Position numbers and translations under genes: made by a program | Shown here: one piece after another, positions 11,215-22,417 of the stretch | Layout of the letters: each line of letters starts with the position of its first letter | Position numbering within the stretch: position 1 is the stretch's first letter | Origin: Oreohelix idahoensis | Taxonomy: Eukaryota; Mollusca; Gastropoda; Stylommatophora; Oreohelicidae | Assembly (NCBI GenBank): GCA_024509875.1 | Contig: JAMPIV010000286.1 | Span: 282,185-346,184 of the forward strand | DNA length: 64,000 nucleotides | Reading direction: 5' to 3' | The notes under the pieces: model-generated | Told to the model about the DNA's origin: nothing | The model's database searches: none | Seen by the model: only the letters and a program-made list of their open reading frames with translations

Positions 11215-12395
11215 CAAGACCTAATCTTCACACTCAGACAGCTAAGTGAAAAGGCTCTTGAGTATAAGAGTGAGATCCATCTTTGTTTCATAGATCGGGA
11301 AAAGGCGTTTGACAGGGTCCCCTGGAGCAAACTTTGGGACTGTTTGGCAAGGAAGAACATTCCAGCACCTCTCATTCATGCTATACAGAGCTTCTACAAG
11401 TCTTGCAGAAATTATGTGAGGACAGCAAACCATAAGTCAGAAGAGTTCAGGACCACCACTGGTGTAAGACAGGGTGATATCCTGTCACCTTATCTTTTCA
11501 TACTCCTCATGGACGATGTTATCAAGGCATGTAAGGAGAGAACAAGAAAGTATTCAGTGGAGTACTGGAAGATGAGACAGGTATGTATTTCCGAGCTGGC
11601 ATTTGCTGATGATGTTGCCCTGATTGCTAAATCAGAGGCACATCTCCAATCCAACCTGCAAGTCTGGAAGGAAGAGCTGGAGAAGAGAGAGATGGTCATA
11701 AGCAGCTCTAAAACCAAATCCATGGTGATATCACGAGAAGAAAGAAGACATCAGATTAAGCTGGGAGAACAGGTCCTGGAACAGGTCGACCACTTTAAAT
11801 ATCTCGGAGCTATTATGGACCGAAAGGGAGGCATCAGGGGAGAGTTGGCCGCTCGAGGGGCAGCGGCTGGGAGACTTTTTCAGGCCATAAATCGAGGATT
11901 CCTCAGCGGGAGAGAGGTTGGTAGGAAGACGAGGATGGCTGTGTGCCGCTCCACTTGTGTCCCGGTCTTGACGTGTGGATGCGAGTCGTGGGCGGTGACT
12001 GCAGCCAAGGGGGCCAGATCCAGACCTCGGAAATGAGGTGTCTGAGGAGGGTGGTTGGGGTGATGGGGGGAGACATGGTCCGCGGCCAGACAATACGTCA
12101 AGGCCTAAAATCGCACCACCTGCAGACCCAGGTAGAACAGTCCCAACTGAGATGGTTTGGCCTTGTCTGCAGAGTGGGAGAGGATTGGCTACCACGACAA
12201 GCATGGGAAACAAAGAGCCATGGATCCAGGCCCCCGGGACGGCCCGGAGTCCGCTGGGGGGACAACATTGGACGGTCTTTGAGGGACCGAGGGCTGGAGT
12301 GGGGCCGGGCCGGGGGGAGGACAGCCGATGGGATAGTCTGGCGCTCTCTCTTCCAAACCTCTACACCTCACGGTAGAAGGGGAACGACTAAGTAA
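11215..12395 (+). pseudogene. LINE reverse transcriptase fragment, one frameshift
   Basis: The fragment begins within the fingers/palm of a non-LTR reverse transcriptase. FIDREKAFDRVPW (near 11287-11325) carries the first catalytic Asp block, TTGVRQGDILSPYLF (near 11455-11500) is the conserved palm motif, and FADDVALI (near 11602-11625) is the YxDD-type active site with F in place of Y. The frame runs to a stop at 12036. The C-terminal part, with LRWFGLVCRVG and the PPGRPGVRW arginine-rich motif, then continues in another frame to 12395, so there is at least one frameshift near 12000. The endonuclease and N-terminal part are absent through 5' truncation. RTE-like by motif, but the clade is not firm. 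Confidence 0.88.
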
Positions 12396-12402
12396 GTTAG
12401 TA
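11215..12402 (+). mobile_element. 5'-truncated LINE (LINE-B) with 15-bp TSD
   Basis: The body is flanked by perfect copies of GTAAAAGCACCACGT at 11200-11214 and 12403-12417, the target-site duplication expected of target-primed reverse transcription. The element starts inside the reverse transcriptase coding region, so most of the 5' end was never copied. It ends in a short A/T/G-rich tail (near aagtaagttagta) and not in a long poly(A). The perfect TSD argues for recent insertion. Confidence 0.9.
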
Positions 12403-12417
12403 GTAAAAGCACCACGT

Positions 12418-13152
12418 GTGGAACAATAAAAAGACGGGAATAAAAGCACCTCACTCCTGCGATCATTTTTGCTCATGCCGATAATAAAATGATGTATATT
12501 ATTCCAGCAAGCATGCTACTAAAGTCCACTTGCCTGTAGTGACTAGGTAGGTGGGTGAACTCTATAGTCCAGTAGAGCTTTTGTAAAATTAAGAGAAGCA
12601 AATTACTGAGAAAGTAATCTAAATTCATTTGAATTTTGGGGAACAAAATTTTCTGTACGAGAACAAAATCTGTTTCAGCCTGTTTGAAATTCAGCATTAT
12701 CCTGTAACATTTTCAGCACTTTATATACTCAAAACTGGGTTAACAAATTTAAAAAAAAATGAATGTAAATATGAGGGCTAATAATATTTGCACAGAAATT
12801 CAATATACGTGTTAGCATAATTTTAACACAAGGTATTTCACACATGAAAATGTATCCTAATAAACCGGACAAACTCTGTATCTTGGATGAAAGGTACGCA
12901 AATCGCCAATACGAGGAGACACTTGGGGGAAAATGGGAGGGTTATCGACGTTAACTTCTTTTTACACAAAGTCAATATGAGAGCTAACAAAGTCAATATC
13001 AGTCAAGTCAGTAACATATCTGTTCGTAACAAAGAGAACAAAACGCTTGTGTTCTATGGTAAAGGGCCCATCTTCACAAAAGCAGGGTTATGTCACTGTG
13101 TTTATTTCAGAGAAAATCGCGAATGCAGTTTCAACAAATAACGACAATATGT
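12418..13152. other. No gene recognised
   Basis: AT-rich sequence; the small frame 12887-13141 has no recognisable motif. Confidence 0.5.
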
Positions 13153-13153
13153 A

Positions 13154-13237
<84 letters not shown>

Positions 13238-13253
13238 AAAAAGAAAGAAAGAA
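13153..13253. repeat. (AAAG)n microsatellite
   Basis: About 25 nearly perfect AAAG units with one small interruption near 13239. The reverse frames made only of F, L and S are translations of this repeat. Confidence 0.97.
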
Positions 13254-13794
13254 GAGCCCTTGAGCAGAACATTAAACAAGCTAGTGTGCTCAATTCTCCA
13301 ACGTTTTAAAATAAAAAGTTCGTTCGTTCGCTTCACTCGGTGTGTAAATGATAGTTTGCTGTCGGGGTTCAATGTTGAATTTATGGTTTCTTTACATGGA
13401 GTGAGTGTAAACTCAGCAGAGACATGCTAAAAGAACGAGCTGTTCTGAAAAAAATTTTTTTTTTTATCTTTCTTGACTTCTGCTGCTGAGCGAGGAAATT
13501 CTGTCCAAAAGAGAAGATGCTAAGAACAAACTCTGGTTTTGTTACAAACGTCCGTGCGTTACTCTTTGAAACAAGCACCACCATGAGAATGTGGGAACAG
13601 TCGAGATATGTCGCGAAAAACCGCCAAATGATAATGAGATAAAGAGTTCCATCAACGCTTTATGTGAGGAAGAATTTACGAATTATCTACTCACAGATGA
13701 GCATTTCTGCTTCAAAGGAAAATGCAGAAGTTTTCATGTTGTGTCAATCATTAAATGTGACATAAGTGAAAGTTCAACCCGTGTAGATGCCGAT
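13254..13794. other. No gene recognised
   Basis: No motif seen. The small frame 13591-13803 has no known domain. Confidence 0.45.
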
Positions 13795-13990
13795 GGTCTC
13801 TGATGAGACAAAGAAAGAATATGACTCCTGCTCCCTCAGGCATGTCGTACATGGCGACTAATATGAGGTTGTGAATAGGGCTGGCAGCTTCGCCGTGTAA
13901 AACAAATTATTACAGAAACCACCGCTGTAAGAGCATGTTAATGCACTGTACAGCTGAGTTGTTTTCGGTCGTTAGTGAGAGACAGTAATG
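13795..13990 (+). repeat. Dispersed repeat, copy 1
   Basis: Shares with 57485-57640 the ordered blocks gagacaaagaaagaata, ccctcaggca, ggcgacta, the tgtaaaa stretch and cagaaaccaccgctg. The order is the same and the spacing similar, so both derive from one repeat, possibly a SINE or LINE 3' end. No terminal duplication was found. Confidence 0.6.
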
Positions 13991-14513
13991 GCACACACAT
14001 CACATGCTAATAAAACAAAATAGACATCAATACACTGAGTGAACGATTTTTATTGATTTGACTGAATGTCATAGACACACGCACCCACTAATCTACTTTT
14101 TCAAAGATATATGTGCCACAGGCACATAGTCATGGCACAACTTCTTGAAATCATTTTCGGGCGGGGTAAACGAAAATAGGTGACGCATCTTACTAGGACA
14201 AAGGACCAAATATCATATTCGTAGAGTAGGACTAACTCTCATCTGGAAATGACATTCACTTTCTAGATTTTCTGTACTGTACTGAAGATTTACTTGGAAA
14301 AACATAAGGGTAACCCGAACGCAAGAATAAATAAAGAAACCCCTTAGGGAAGGAATGGCCGATACTTACGCCCCAGCAAGTCTTGGCGTTGTATGAAACG
14401 TGTTCAGATCATAGCGGTTGTTAGCGACTGTCTTGTTCCTGATTCCTGAAGTATCAGTGTGTGGCCTGCATTATGAGAATGCCAAACGATATGCCTTTCG
14501 CAGTGACGTCACC

Positions 14514-14515
<2 letters not shown>
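13991..14515. other. No gene recognised
   Basis: No coding or repeat motif that I can name. Confidence 0.45.
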
Positions 14516-14574
<59 letters not shown>

Positions 14575-14614
14575 ATGTGTGTGTGTGTGTGCGCGCGCGC
14601 GCGCACGCGCACGC
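14516..14614. repeat. Compound (AT)n(GT)n(GC)n microsatellite
   Basis: An AT run (to 14556) passes into GT (to about 14591) and then GC/CA dinucleotides: about 100 bp of nearly unbroken alternating purine-pyrimidine. Small frames spanning it (YIYI, VCVC, HTHT runs) are artefacts. Confidence 0.95.
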
Positions 14615-14948
14615 AGAGGCATCGGACAAAGGACAATGCCTTTGTAAATCAAGGCATTATACATACATCTCAAGGCGTCACTGATGAAGAAATAAGCTCG
14701 AGCTAATAGCACGTGAACGGAGGACTTGACATACGTTTGTTGACGGCCTATTTTAGTCAACCAAATAATATTTCTAACTTTTGAATTTCATTATGCTTTC
14801 ATTGTACAAATACACAGGCTTGTAAGAGTGCACATTCTTTCCTAACACTTACTTTATCTGACGCAAACTTCCTATCTGACTATCAATTCTTTCAGCGGCT
14901 GTTGTTGCCAATATTTATTGTTAATTATTCCAAGGTCTTTGCCGTCGA

Positions 14949-15199
14949 AGCGTTCGACAGGCAGAGTGGTTAGAGCTCTGACCTTTCGCGGCAAAGGTAC
15001 CGGGTTCGATTCAAGGTGGCGTCATGCTCCAATCTACCCAGCTGTAAATGGGTACCTGACTCTGCTCGGGTTAGTGAAGGCATAGGCAGCGAGGAAGTGA
15101 ACTGGTCACCCCGCCTCTCGAAGCTGGACTTAATATAGTGAAGTCTCTAACACCACTCTCCTATGGCAATATCCGCTATGATACTACCATTACCTTTTA
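14949..15199 (+). mobile_element. tRNA-derived SINE with 12-bp TSD
   Basis: The body is flanked by perfect CTTTGCCGTCGA copies at 14937-14948 and 15200-15211. The head has an A box (around ggcagagtggttagagc) and a B box (gggttcgattc), the internal pol III promoter of tRNA-derived SINEs. The body holds the block around tctacccagctgtaaatggg, which recurs reversed inside both LTRs of the retrotransposon at 41973-51767. The perfect TSD means the 251-bp limits are secure. Confidence 0.92.
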
Positions 15200-15272
15200 C
15201 TTTGCCGTCGATATTTAAGGTTTCTAGAATTTTTATCCTTTCCTTATGATTTACCCTTTCAAATGACTTAGC

Positions 15273-17706
15273 TGTCGTGAAATATTCTAATCCACATATA
15301 TAAATTATCAGGTATATGTAAAGCCTAACAAATAAATTTAATAAAAGGAAAGAAGAATGGTAAAGAACAGTGCTGTCACAATGACTGTACGCGAAATCCC
15401 CCTTGTTTTCTCCTGCGTCTGCAAATTGTAACGTTTCACGTTGATAGTAAAAGCCTACTGCTTCAATACCCGCTTTCTACGATAAAACATGTGCTGCATT
15501 TCTAAGAAAAACCTTGAGATACGCAAGTTGACCTAGATTTAAAATTCCATTCATGTCATTTGATACACTACGTTACCTAAAACGAAAGACAGATGGACTA
15601 AAGATAGAAAGAAGGGAGGGCTGAAAGCAGGGACGCAGGCAATACTACCACAGTCGCGCGATACACAATTACTACCATCACGCGTGTAAGGCCACAAGCA
15701 CTAGCTTTTTTTCAAATCGACAGTGATAAACAACACTACCCATACCAGAGTTAGGTTTTTAAATCCTGAAAAACGCTTATTATGAATCATGACATTCTAC
15801 TGTTTTATGTCTAAAATCCTGACATTAGTCTGACAGTACAGCAGGACAGGTGGCGGTTCTAAACATAAAAAAATAAAAAAACTACACGACTATCCTAGAA
15901 AATGCATATTTTGAACGCAGCCACTTAGCTCCTTTAAATTTGTATATTTGGGTTCCTTAGGACTTGCTGACAAAGAATATGTTAAACGTTACGCAAATAG
16001 TCTAGGAATTACCAAATTATAGCCAAAAGAAATAGTGAGGGATGTCAGACAACACCCAAATCAGAATCGCTCAGTGGCAGATTTTCACCCCACCATTGTA
16101 CGGGAAATGGGTCTCCATGTTAAATCCGATTTGATTGGAGCGCAATAAATGTAAGGCTAAACACGATTAGTCGGGCTATAAATACTATCTTTCGTTGTCA
16201 GGGGAAACGGGAGTAGGAGTACTTTTTTTCAAACGATTGGGTAGACATGGCACGATTGGTTAGACCTGCCAATATAGTCAATTAGAGGCGTCAGGTCACC
16301 ACCACATTTGCAAATAAACTTACTACAGAACCAGTGCGTTGAGCACCAGAGCATATTTTTCTAAATAAAAGCCTGGGACATCGGCAGATCGAAATTGTGT
16401 TATATTCAGTTCCAGTCAACGTAATTCTGTATTATTTCCATGAATTGTGGTAAGCTTGAAATATTTGATATCTTTTAATGAAAATTGAATGTAAATTGAT
16501 AATTTATGTCTGTATATATGTGTGGTTCAGTAGCGAACATGAGGTAAAGCCTCTATAGTGCTCCAGCCTGAACAGAAGGTGTCGGAGGAAAGTAAAACTA
16601 CATGGAATTGCCAAACAGTACACTGACACCTAGCTTATTGACTAGAAAGAAATAATGCTGGAATTGCAGAGGCGTAGTAATCATTAGGGAGGAATATACT
16701 GGTGTAAATTATTTCAGATGAAGCTGACAGTTGGCCTACCGTTCTGAACTCAGTGTTTGTTATGTATTGTGCTCAGTGTAGAAATAGAGTATAAATTAGT
16801 TCTGAAGTAGGAGGTACAACCTTCTTGTTTCAGGGACCGTGGTCCAAAAGTTATTGAAGCAGCACCTGGTCAGAGCTTTGCTGAATCCAGAGGCGGACAG
16901 CATACTCCTTGGTCCATATAGCAAACAGTGAGGTGTCTCCAGAACACAGGGGAGCAATCGAGCAGAGGAGTCTTTTCCTGCCGACATCACGAAAGATAAG
17001 CCTATGTGGCCAGCTGAGCTCAACATTATGTAACCCCATCTTAAACTGACATTGTATAAAAATAAGAGGGGAAATTAATTGTTTTAATGCCAGGAACTGA
17101 GAACATCTCCAATACTAGTTCCAACAGAAACAAACACTTGAAGTCATGATGACAAATACCAACATAGCTTGAAAAACAAAACCAGTATTACCTCATAGTA
17201 CCACTACACAACTGACACACATAAGATAATATTAATAAAATATGTCACTACAAGATTCATATTGATAAATTCTGTACATATAACTTGTAATTAAAATTGA
17301 TTGTGATTCCTGGTTCGCTTTGTATTTGAATCAGGACACATATATATTAATGAAAAGTACTTAATACATATTGATATTTGAAAATTTACCAGTGACTCAT
17401 TTAAGATAGTCTCATAGAGTGTTATATGTATGTGAGTGTCAAACTGTTGTCAAGTGTGGTGGAATAAATTAAATTGTTTATCTGTCTGTTATTGTTGTGA
17501 CTTACACTTCATCATTTACAAAACCCTAGACATTCAACGTAGCCATCACAATATTCCAGAATAATTCTGACTAAGGTATAAATATGTGGTAGCAAGTAAG
17601 GTCATCTGTAATACACTACACTTATTAGATACAGATACCTTCACAGCTGATCTCAGTCAGTACACTAAGTCCCCTATAAATATTTATAATATCCCACTTT
17701 ACCACA
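15273..17706 (+). mobile_element. Solo LTR of the LTR-1 family, TSD TTAGC
   Basis: It starts TGTCGTGA, ends ACCACA, and is flanked by perfect TTAGC copies (15268-15272 and 17707-17711). It aligns over its whole length with the LTRs of the complete element 1.2 kb downstream (18933-21396), including the TATAAATACTATC promoter block and the closing CCCCTATAAATATTTATAA stretch. Many substitutions and indels separate it from them, so this insertion is older. Recombination between its two LTRs removed the interior. Short frames inside (16796-17026, 17586-17927) are not genes. Confidence 0.95.
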
Positions 17707-17711
17707 TTAGC

Positions 17712-18927
17712 GTAATCCACAAACTCAAATACATATTTTTTTTTTTTACTTCGATGGTTCTCTATTTCAACGTTCTAATACACATGGCACTGTTTATTTC
17801 TATGCCTCCAACAAACCCGCACTGTCAGTGTTCTTGTAAGACGAACAAGGAGAACAGAGCTCATAAACAATCGGTGTTATCTTCTATTTCCTTTACTGCT
17901 GTCAGCGACGGCTGGAACTGCAAATAGACGAAACACTACGCATAAACCACGTAAATTACTGCAAGCCTCACAGTAGCATTTCAAGGCTGGAGCAAAGACG
18001 AATCGGCACGAACATATTAAAGGAGGTCAGGTCTTCATACATCAGAAGAAACACGAATATTTCACACATTACGACTGTCAGACCACAATCCAGAAAAGAG
18101 ACCTCCTCCATGTCCTATGGACCTATTGCATATTTATGCTCTAAAGCTGCTGCTAAAGGGAACAGACTCAAAATAAAGGCTTTCCTAAAAGTTCGTTTTC
18201 TTCATCGTTTCTGTGTCATTTAACAACCTACATACGTATCATTATTTGGTCTTTTCGTTGAATTCAAAATCAGAATGAATATGCGACATCTAATTATCAT
18301 TTATGTCCAGTTTAATCAAAGACTGCCATTCTGCCTCTGAAAATGACAGACGTAGTAAATGACTGAATGAATGACTGCATTAATACTTCCCTAGTGCAGA
18401 TTTTCCACTCAATCGTACTTCAATTTCGGTCCCGTAATACACTCTTGCCGATTTACATCTATGAGATTTTAAATTCGCGCTCGGCTGTAATGTGCCTTCA
18501 AATTTTCGTCGTTTTCTGAGAACCTATGTGCCAACTCGTCACCAAGAATTTTAGGGAAGTAGAAACTAATCCAAGAAAGCAGACATATTCATCGTGACAG
18601 AGATTTCATCAGATGACTGCAACCCATGCAACCTAAAATACCGAAGTCTAATAAACTTCAATGAATCACCTGGATGCGCAAACTAGTGATAAAATGCGTA
18701 AATTAGTCTCGATTTTCTGCCACTACCTCCATGTCTGCCCAAATGTATCCTCCATCCTACAGTTCTGTCGTTGTACCTTACCATGCGACTCATGATCCTC
18801 CCCTTTTCCTCCTTCCCTGTGGTTACTTAGTCCTGGCGATTAATGCTAAAGGTCTACTTCTTTGGTTTATGAACTACGACCTCCTAAACGTGCCAACATT
18901 ATACTTTGATTGTAAATATGTTGATTC
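17712..18927. other. No gene recognised
   Basis: Sequence between the solo LTR and the full-length element. No domain, SINE box or terminal repeat seen; the frame 18731-18988 runs into the LTR and is chance. Confidence 0.5.
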
Positions 18928-18932
18928 TCTAC

Positions 18933-21396
18933 TGTCGTGGAATATTCTAATCCACATATATAAATTAAAGGGTAAATGTAAAGCGTAACAAATAAATTCT
19001 AATAAAGAAAAGAGCAATGGTAAAATAACAGTGCTGTCACAAGGAATGTACTCGAAATCCCCTTTGTTTTATGCTTCGTCTGCAAATTGTAACGCTTTCA
19101 CGTTGATAGTAAAAGCCTACTATATTATTACCCGCTTTCTTCAATGAAACGTGTGCTGTATTTCTTGGAAAAACATTGAGAGGCAGACTGCGTAATGACC
19201 TAAATTAATCCTAACATTAATTATACTGCGTTACCAAAACGAACGAACAGATGGACTCAAATAGAAAGAGAGAGGGAGGGCTGAAAATCAGGAACGCATG
19301 CAACACGCGTCGCGCGATACACAATTACTACTATCACGCGTGTAAGGCCACATGCACTAACTTTTTTTTCAGACGGACAGTGATAAAATACACTACCCTT
19401 CCCAGAGTTAGGTTTTAAAATCCTGAAAAACGCTTATTGGGGAAACCTGACATTCTACTGTTTTATGTCCGAAATCCTGACATTAGTCTGACAGTACAGC
19501 AGGACAGGTGGCGGTTCTAACATAAAAAAAAATAAAAAAAAAACAACAACTACACGACTATCCTAGAAATTGCATATTTTGAACGCAGCCACTTAGCTCT
19601 TTTAAATTTGTATATTTGGGTTCCTTAGGGTTTGCTGACAAAGAATATGTAAAACGTTACGCAAATAGTCTAGGAATTAACAAGTTATAACCAAAATAAA
19701 ATAGTGGGGATGCCTGACAGCATGAAATCATTTCTGCTCATAAAATTTTTTATAACGTGTTTGAAAAAACCTTACGTACAGAAATAGCCTACCATGTAAA
19801 CTCCAAATTGATTGGAGCGCAACAAATATAAGACTAAACACGATTGGTCGGACTATAAATACTATCTTTGGTTGTTAGGGGAGACGTAGGAAGTTAAAAT
19901 TTTTTCAAACCCTTGTCGAAACGTGGCTCCATTGGCTAGACTCGCTGATATACTCACTTAGGAGCGTTAGTTCGAGACCACTAGTTCAAATAAGCTTGAT
20001 AAGGCAACAGTGCGTTGAAGCCAGCTCACATTTTTGCTAAAATAAAAGCCTGGAACATAAGCAGATGGGAATTTGTGCCAGTATTTGTGCCAGAATTCAT
20101 TGCTAATCAACGTATCTGTGTTTGTTTCCATGAATTGTGGTAAGCTTGAAACATTCAGTATCTTTTAATGAAAATTGAATGTGAATTGTTAATTTATGCC
20201 TGTATATATGTGTGGTTCAGTAGCAAACATGATGTAAAGCCTATAATGCTCCAGCCTGAACAGAAGGTGTCGGAGGAAAGTAAAACTGCATGGAATGGCC
20301 AAACAGTACACTGACACCTAGATTATTGATTAGACAGAAATAATGCTGGAAGTGCAGAGGCGTAGTAACCATTAAGGAGGTTAATACTGGTATAAAGTAT
20401 TTCAGATGAAGCTGACAGTTGGCCTAACGCTCTGAACTCAATGTTTGTGATGTATTGTGCTCAGTGTAAAAAGAGAGTATAAATTAGTTATGAAGTAGAA
20501 GGTACATCCTTCTTGTTTTCAGGGACCGTGGTCTTGATGGTATTGAGCAGCACCTGGTCAGAGCTTTGCTGAATCCAGAGTCGGACAGCATACTCCTTGG
20601 TCCATTTAGCTATCAGTGAGGTGTCTCCAGAGCACAGGGGAGAAATCGAGCAGAGGAGTCTTTTCCTGCCGCCATCACGCAAGATAAGCTGATGTGGCCA
20701 GCTGAGCTCAAAATTATGTACCCCATCTTAAAATAACATTGTAACATAAACTTAAGAGGGGAAGTAAATTGTTTTAATAACAGGAACTGAGAACATCTCC
20801 AATACTAGCTCCCATAAAGACAAACTATTGAAGTCATGATGACAAATACCAACAGAGCTTGAACAAAACAAAACCAGTATTACCTCATATTACTACTACA
20901 CAACTGACACACATAGGATACTTTAATAATATATGTCACTACAATATTCATATTGAGAAATTCTGTACATATAACTTGTAATTAAAATTGATTGTGATTC
21001 CTGGTTCCCTTTGTATTTGAATCAGGACACATATTCATTCATAACAGCAATGAATACATATTGTTATTTGAAAAGTTATCAGTGACTCCTTTAAGATATC
21101 CTTTAGAGTGTTATATGTATGTGAGTGTCACAGTGTTGTCAAGTGTGGTGGAATAAATTAAATTGTTTATCTGTCTGTTGTTGTTATGACTTACACTTCA
21201 TCATACACATACCCTAGACATACAACGTAGTCATCACAGTATTCCAGAATAATTCTGACTGAGATATATATATATGTGGCAGCAAGTAAGGTTATCTATA
21301 ATACACTACTCTTATTAGATATAGATACCTTCACAGCTGATCTCAGTCAGTACACTAAGTCCCCTATAAATATTTATAACATCCCAACTCACCACA
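18933..21396 (+). repeat. LTR-1 5' LTR
   Basis: A 2464-bp repeat, TGTCGTGG...ACCACA, matching 26082-28547. It carries a TATA-type promoter block (19801-19866) and an AATAAA signal near 21152, so transcription probably starts near the middle of the LTR and is polyadenylated near its end. Confidence 0.97.
19801..19866 (+). promoter_or_regulatory. LTR promoter candidate: two ATTGG motifs and a TATA box
   Basis: Two ATTGG motifs (inverted CCAAT; around 19811 and 19844) precede TATAAATACTATC at about 19854-19866. The block is kept in the older solo LTR (TATA around 16176-16188) and in the 3' LTR. Conservation amid surrounding divergence supports a promoter role. The transcription start is not determined. 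Confidence 0.6.
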
Positions 21397-21401
21397 TATA
21401 T

Positions 21402-21411
21402 TGGGGGCTCG
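21402..21411 (+). other. Primer-binding site candidate (tRNA-Pro-like)
   Basis: TGGGGGCTCG begins five bases after the 5' LTR. It equals the first ten bases of the classical tRNA-Pro primer site used by some retroviruses; later positions diverge. A second tatattggggg lies 41 bp downstream, near 21438, an odd duplication in the leader. Confidence 0.65.
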
Positions 21412-21600
21412 CTCTTGGGATTTTGAATCTTTCCCTATTACATATATTGGGGGTAATTCACTTCAGGGAATATAAGAATTAAAAGGTATCCTTGGGTGGA
21501 ATTAAATAAGGTTGAGCTCACGGTGCCTGTGTTGTCCATTAGATATATATGTAGAAATTGAATTGTTGGTTAGACATTGTATAAATTTACCTGATAGACA

Positions 21601-22413
21601 ATGGCGGACCTGGCCAAGTTTCGATCTGCTGCTGTTCAGACTGCAAAAGAGTTAGGATTAGATGGGCAAGTTATGGTTGCCTATGTCACTACGGAATGTG
21701 ACAAATTTATTGAACGCGAAGAAAGAAGATTAGAAAAAGAGGCCGAAAGAAAATTAGAGGCTGAAAGGGAAATTAAGAAGTTACAATTTGAGGCGGAGGC
21801 TGAGACTAAGAGGTTGCAGATTGAGGCTGAGGCTAAGAAATTGGAAGCAGAAGAAAGAAGATTGGCTGCAGAAAGGGAAGCAGAAGAAAGAAGATTGACT
21901 GCAGAGAGGGAAGCAGAAAAGGAGGAGAAGAGATTACAAAGGGAACATGAGTTACGACTAAGGGAGTTTGAGTTTCAGGGCCATGCTCCTGAAAATGGTG
22001 CCAGTCCCTTTGCCTCTGATGCCACTGCTAGCCAAGGAGCCTCAACCTCAGCTATGAATTTTCATTTAGATCATTTTGTTGAGAAAGACGATGATATAGA
22101 GAGCTACCTAAATAGGTATGAACTATTAGCTACCACGTATGGGTTAGAGAGAGAAAGGTGGAGCTTAAAGTTATCTCAAGGACTTCGTGGGGCAGCTTAT
22201 GAAGTTTTTGCTAAAATGAGCAGAGGTGATCAGGAAAATTATGACATGCTAAAGCAGGCTCTTTTGTTAAGGTATGAAAAGAATGCAGAATTCTATAGGA
22301 AAAAATTTAGGAATGCTAAACTACTGTCAGGTGAAACCTATCACCAGTTCTCTGCACGAATAGAGACATACTTGGAGAAATGGACTTCTCTGGGGGAAAA
22401 CCCAAGATCTTAA
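21601..22413 (+). CDS. gag: LTR-1 Gag (capsid part)
   Basis: Structural protein that packages element RNA into cytoplasmic particles. A true ATG lies 205 bp after the 5' LTR. Residues about 35-125 are a highly charged Glu/Lys/Arg/Ala coiled coil with repeats such as EAEERRLAAERE. Residues about 150-270 (from FHLDHFVEKDDDIESYLNRY onward) resemble the capsid/SCAN-like region of gypsy Gag. The frame stops at 22411-22413, inside what looks like the same capsid domain, whose continuation (DLKEMVLIEQLRESM) is read in the +1 frame at the start of the pol frame. Either one base was gained in the GGGGGAAAA run at about 22391-22399, or translation shifts +1 here. Confidence 0.9.
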   Translation: MADLAKFRSAAVQTAKELGLDGQVMVAYVTTECDKFIEREERRLEKEAERKLEAEREIKKLQFEAEAETKRLQIEAEAKKLEAEERRLAAEREAEERRLTAEREAEKEEKRLQREHELRLREFEFQGHAPENGASPFASDATASQGASTSAMNFHLDHFVEKDDDIESYLNRYELLATTYGLERERWSLKLSQGLRGAAYEVFAKMSRGDQENYDMLKQALLLRYEKNAEFYRKKFRNAKLLSGETYHQFSARIETYLEKWTSLGENPRS

Positions 22414-22417
22414 GGAA

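Noticed and set aside
13088..13372. Reverse frames rich in Phe, Leu and Ser
   Set aside because: Translation of the AAAG microsatellite.
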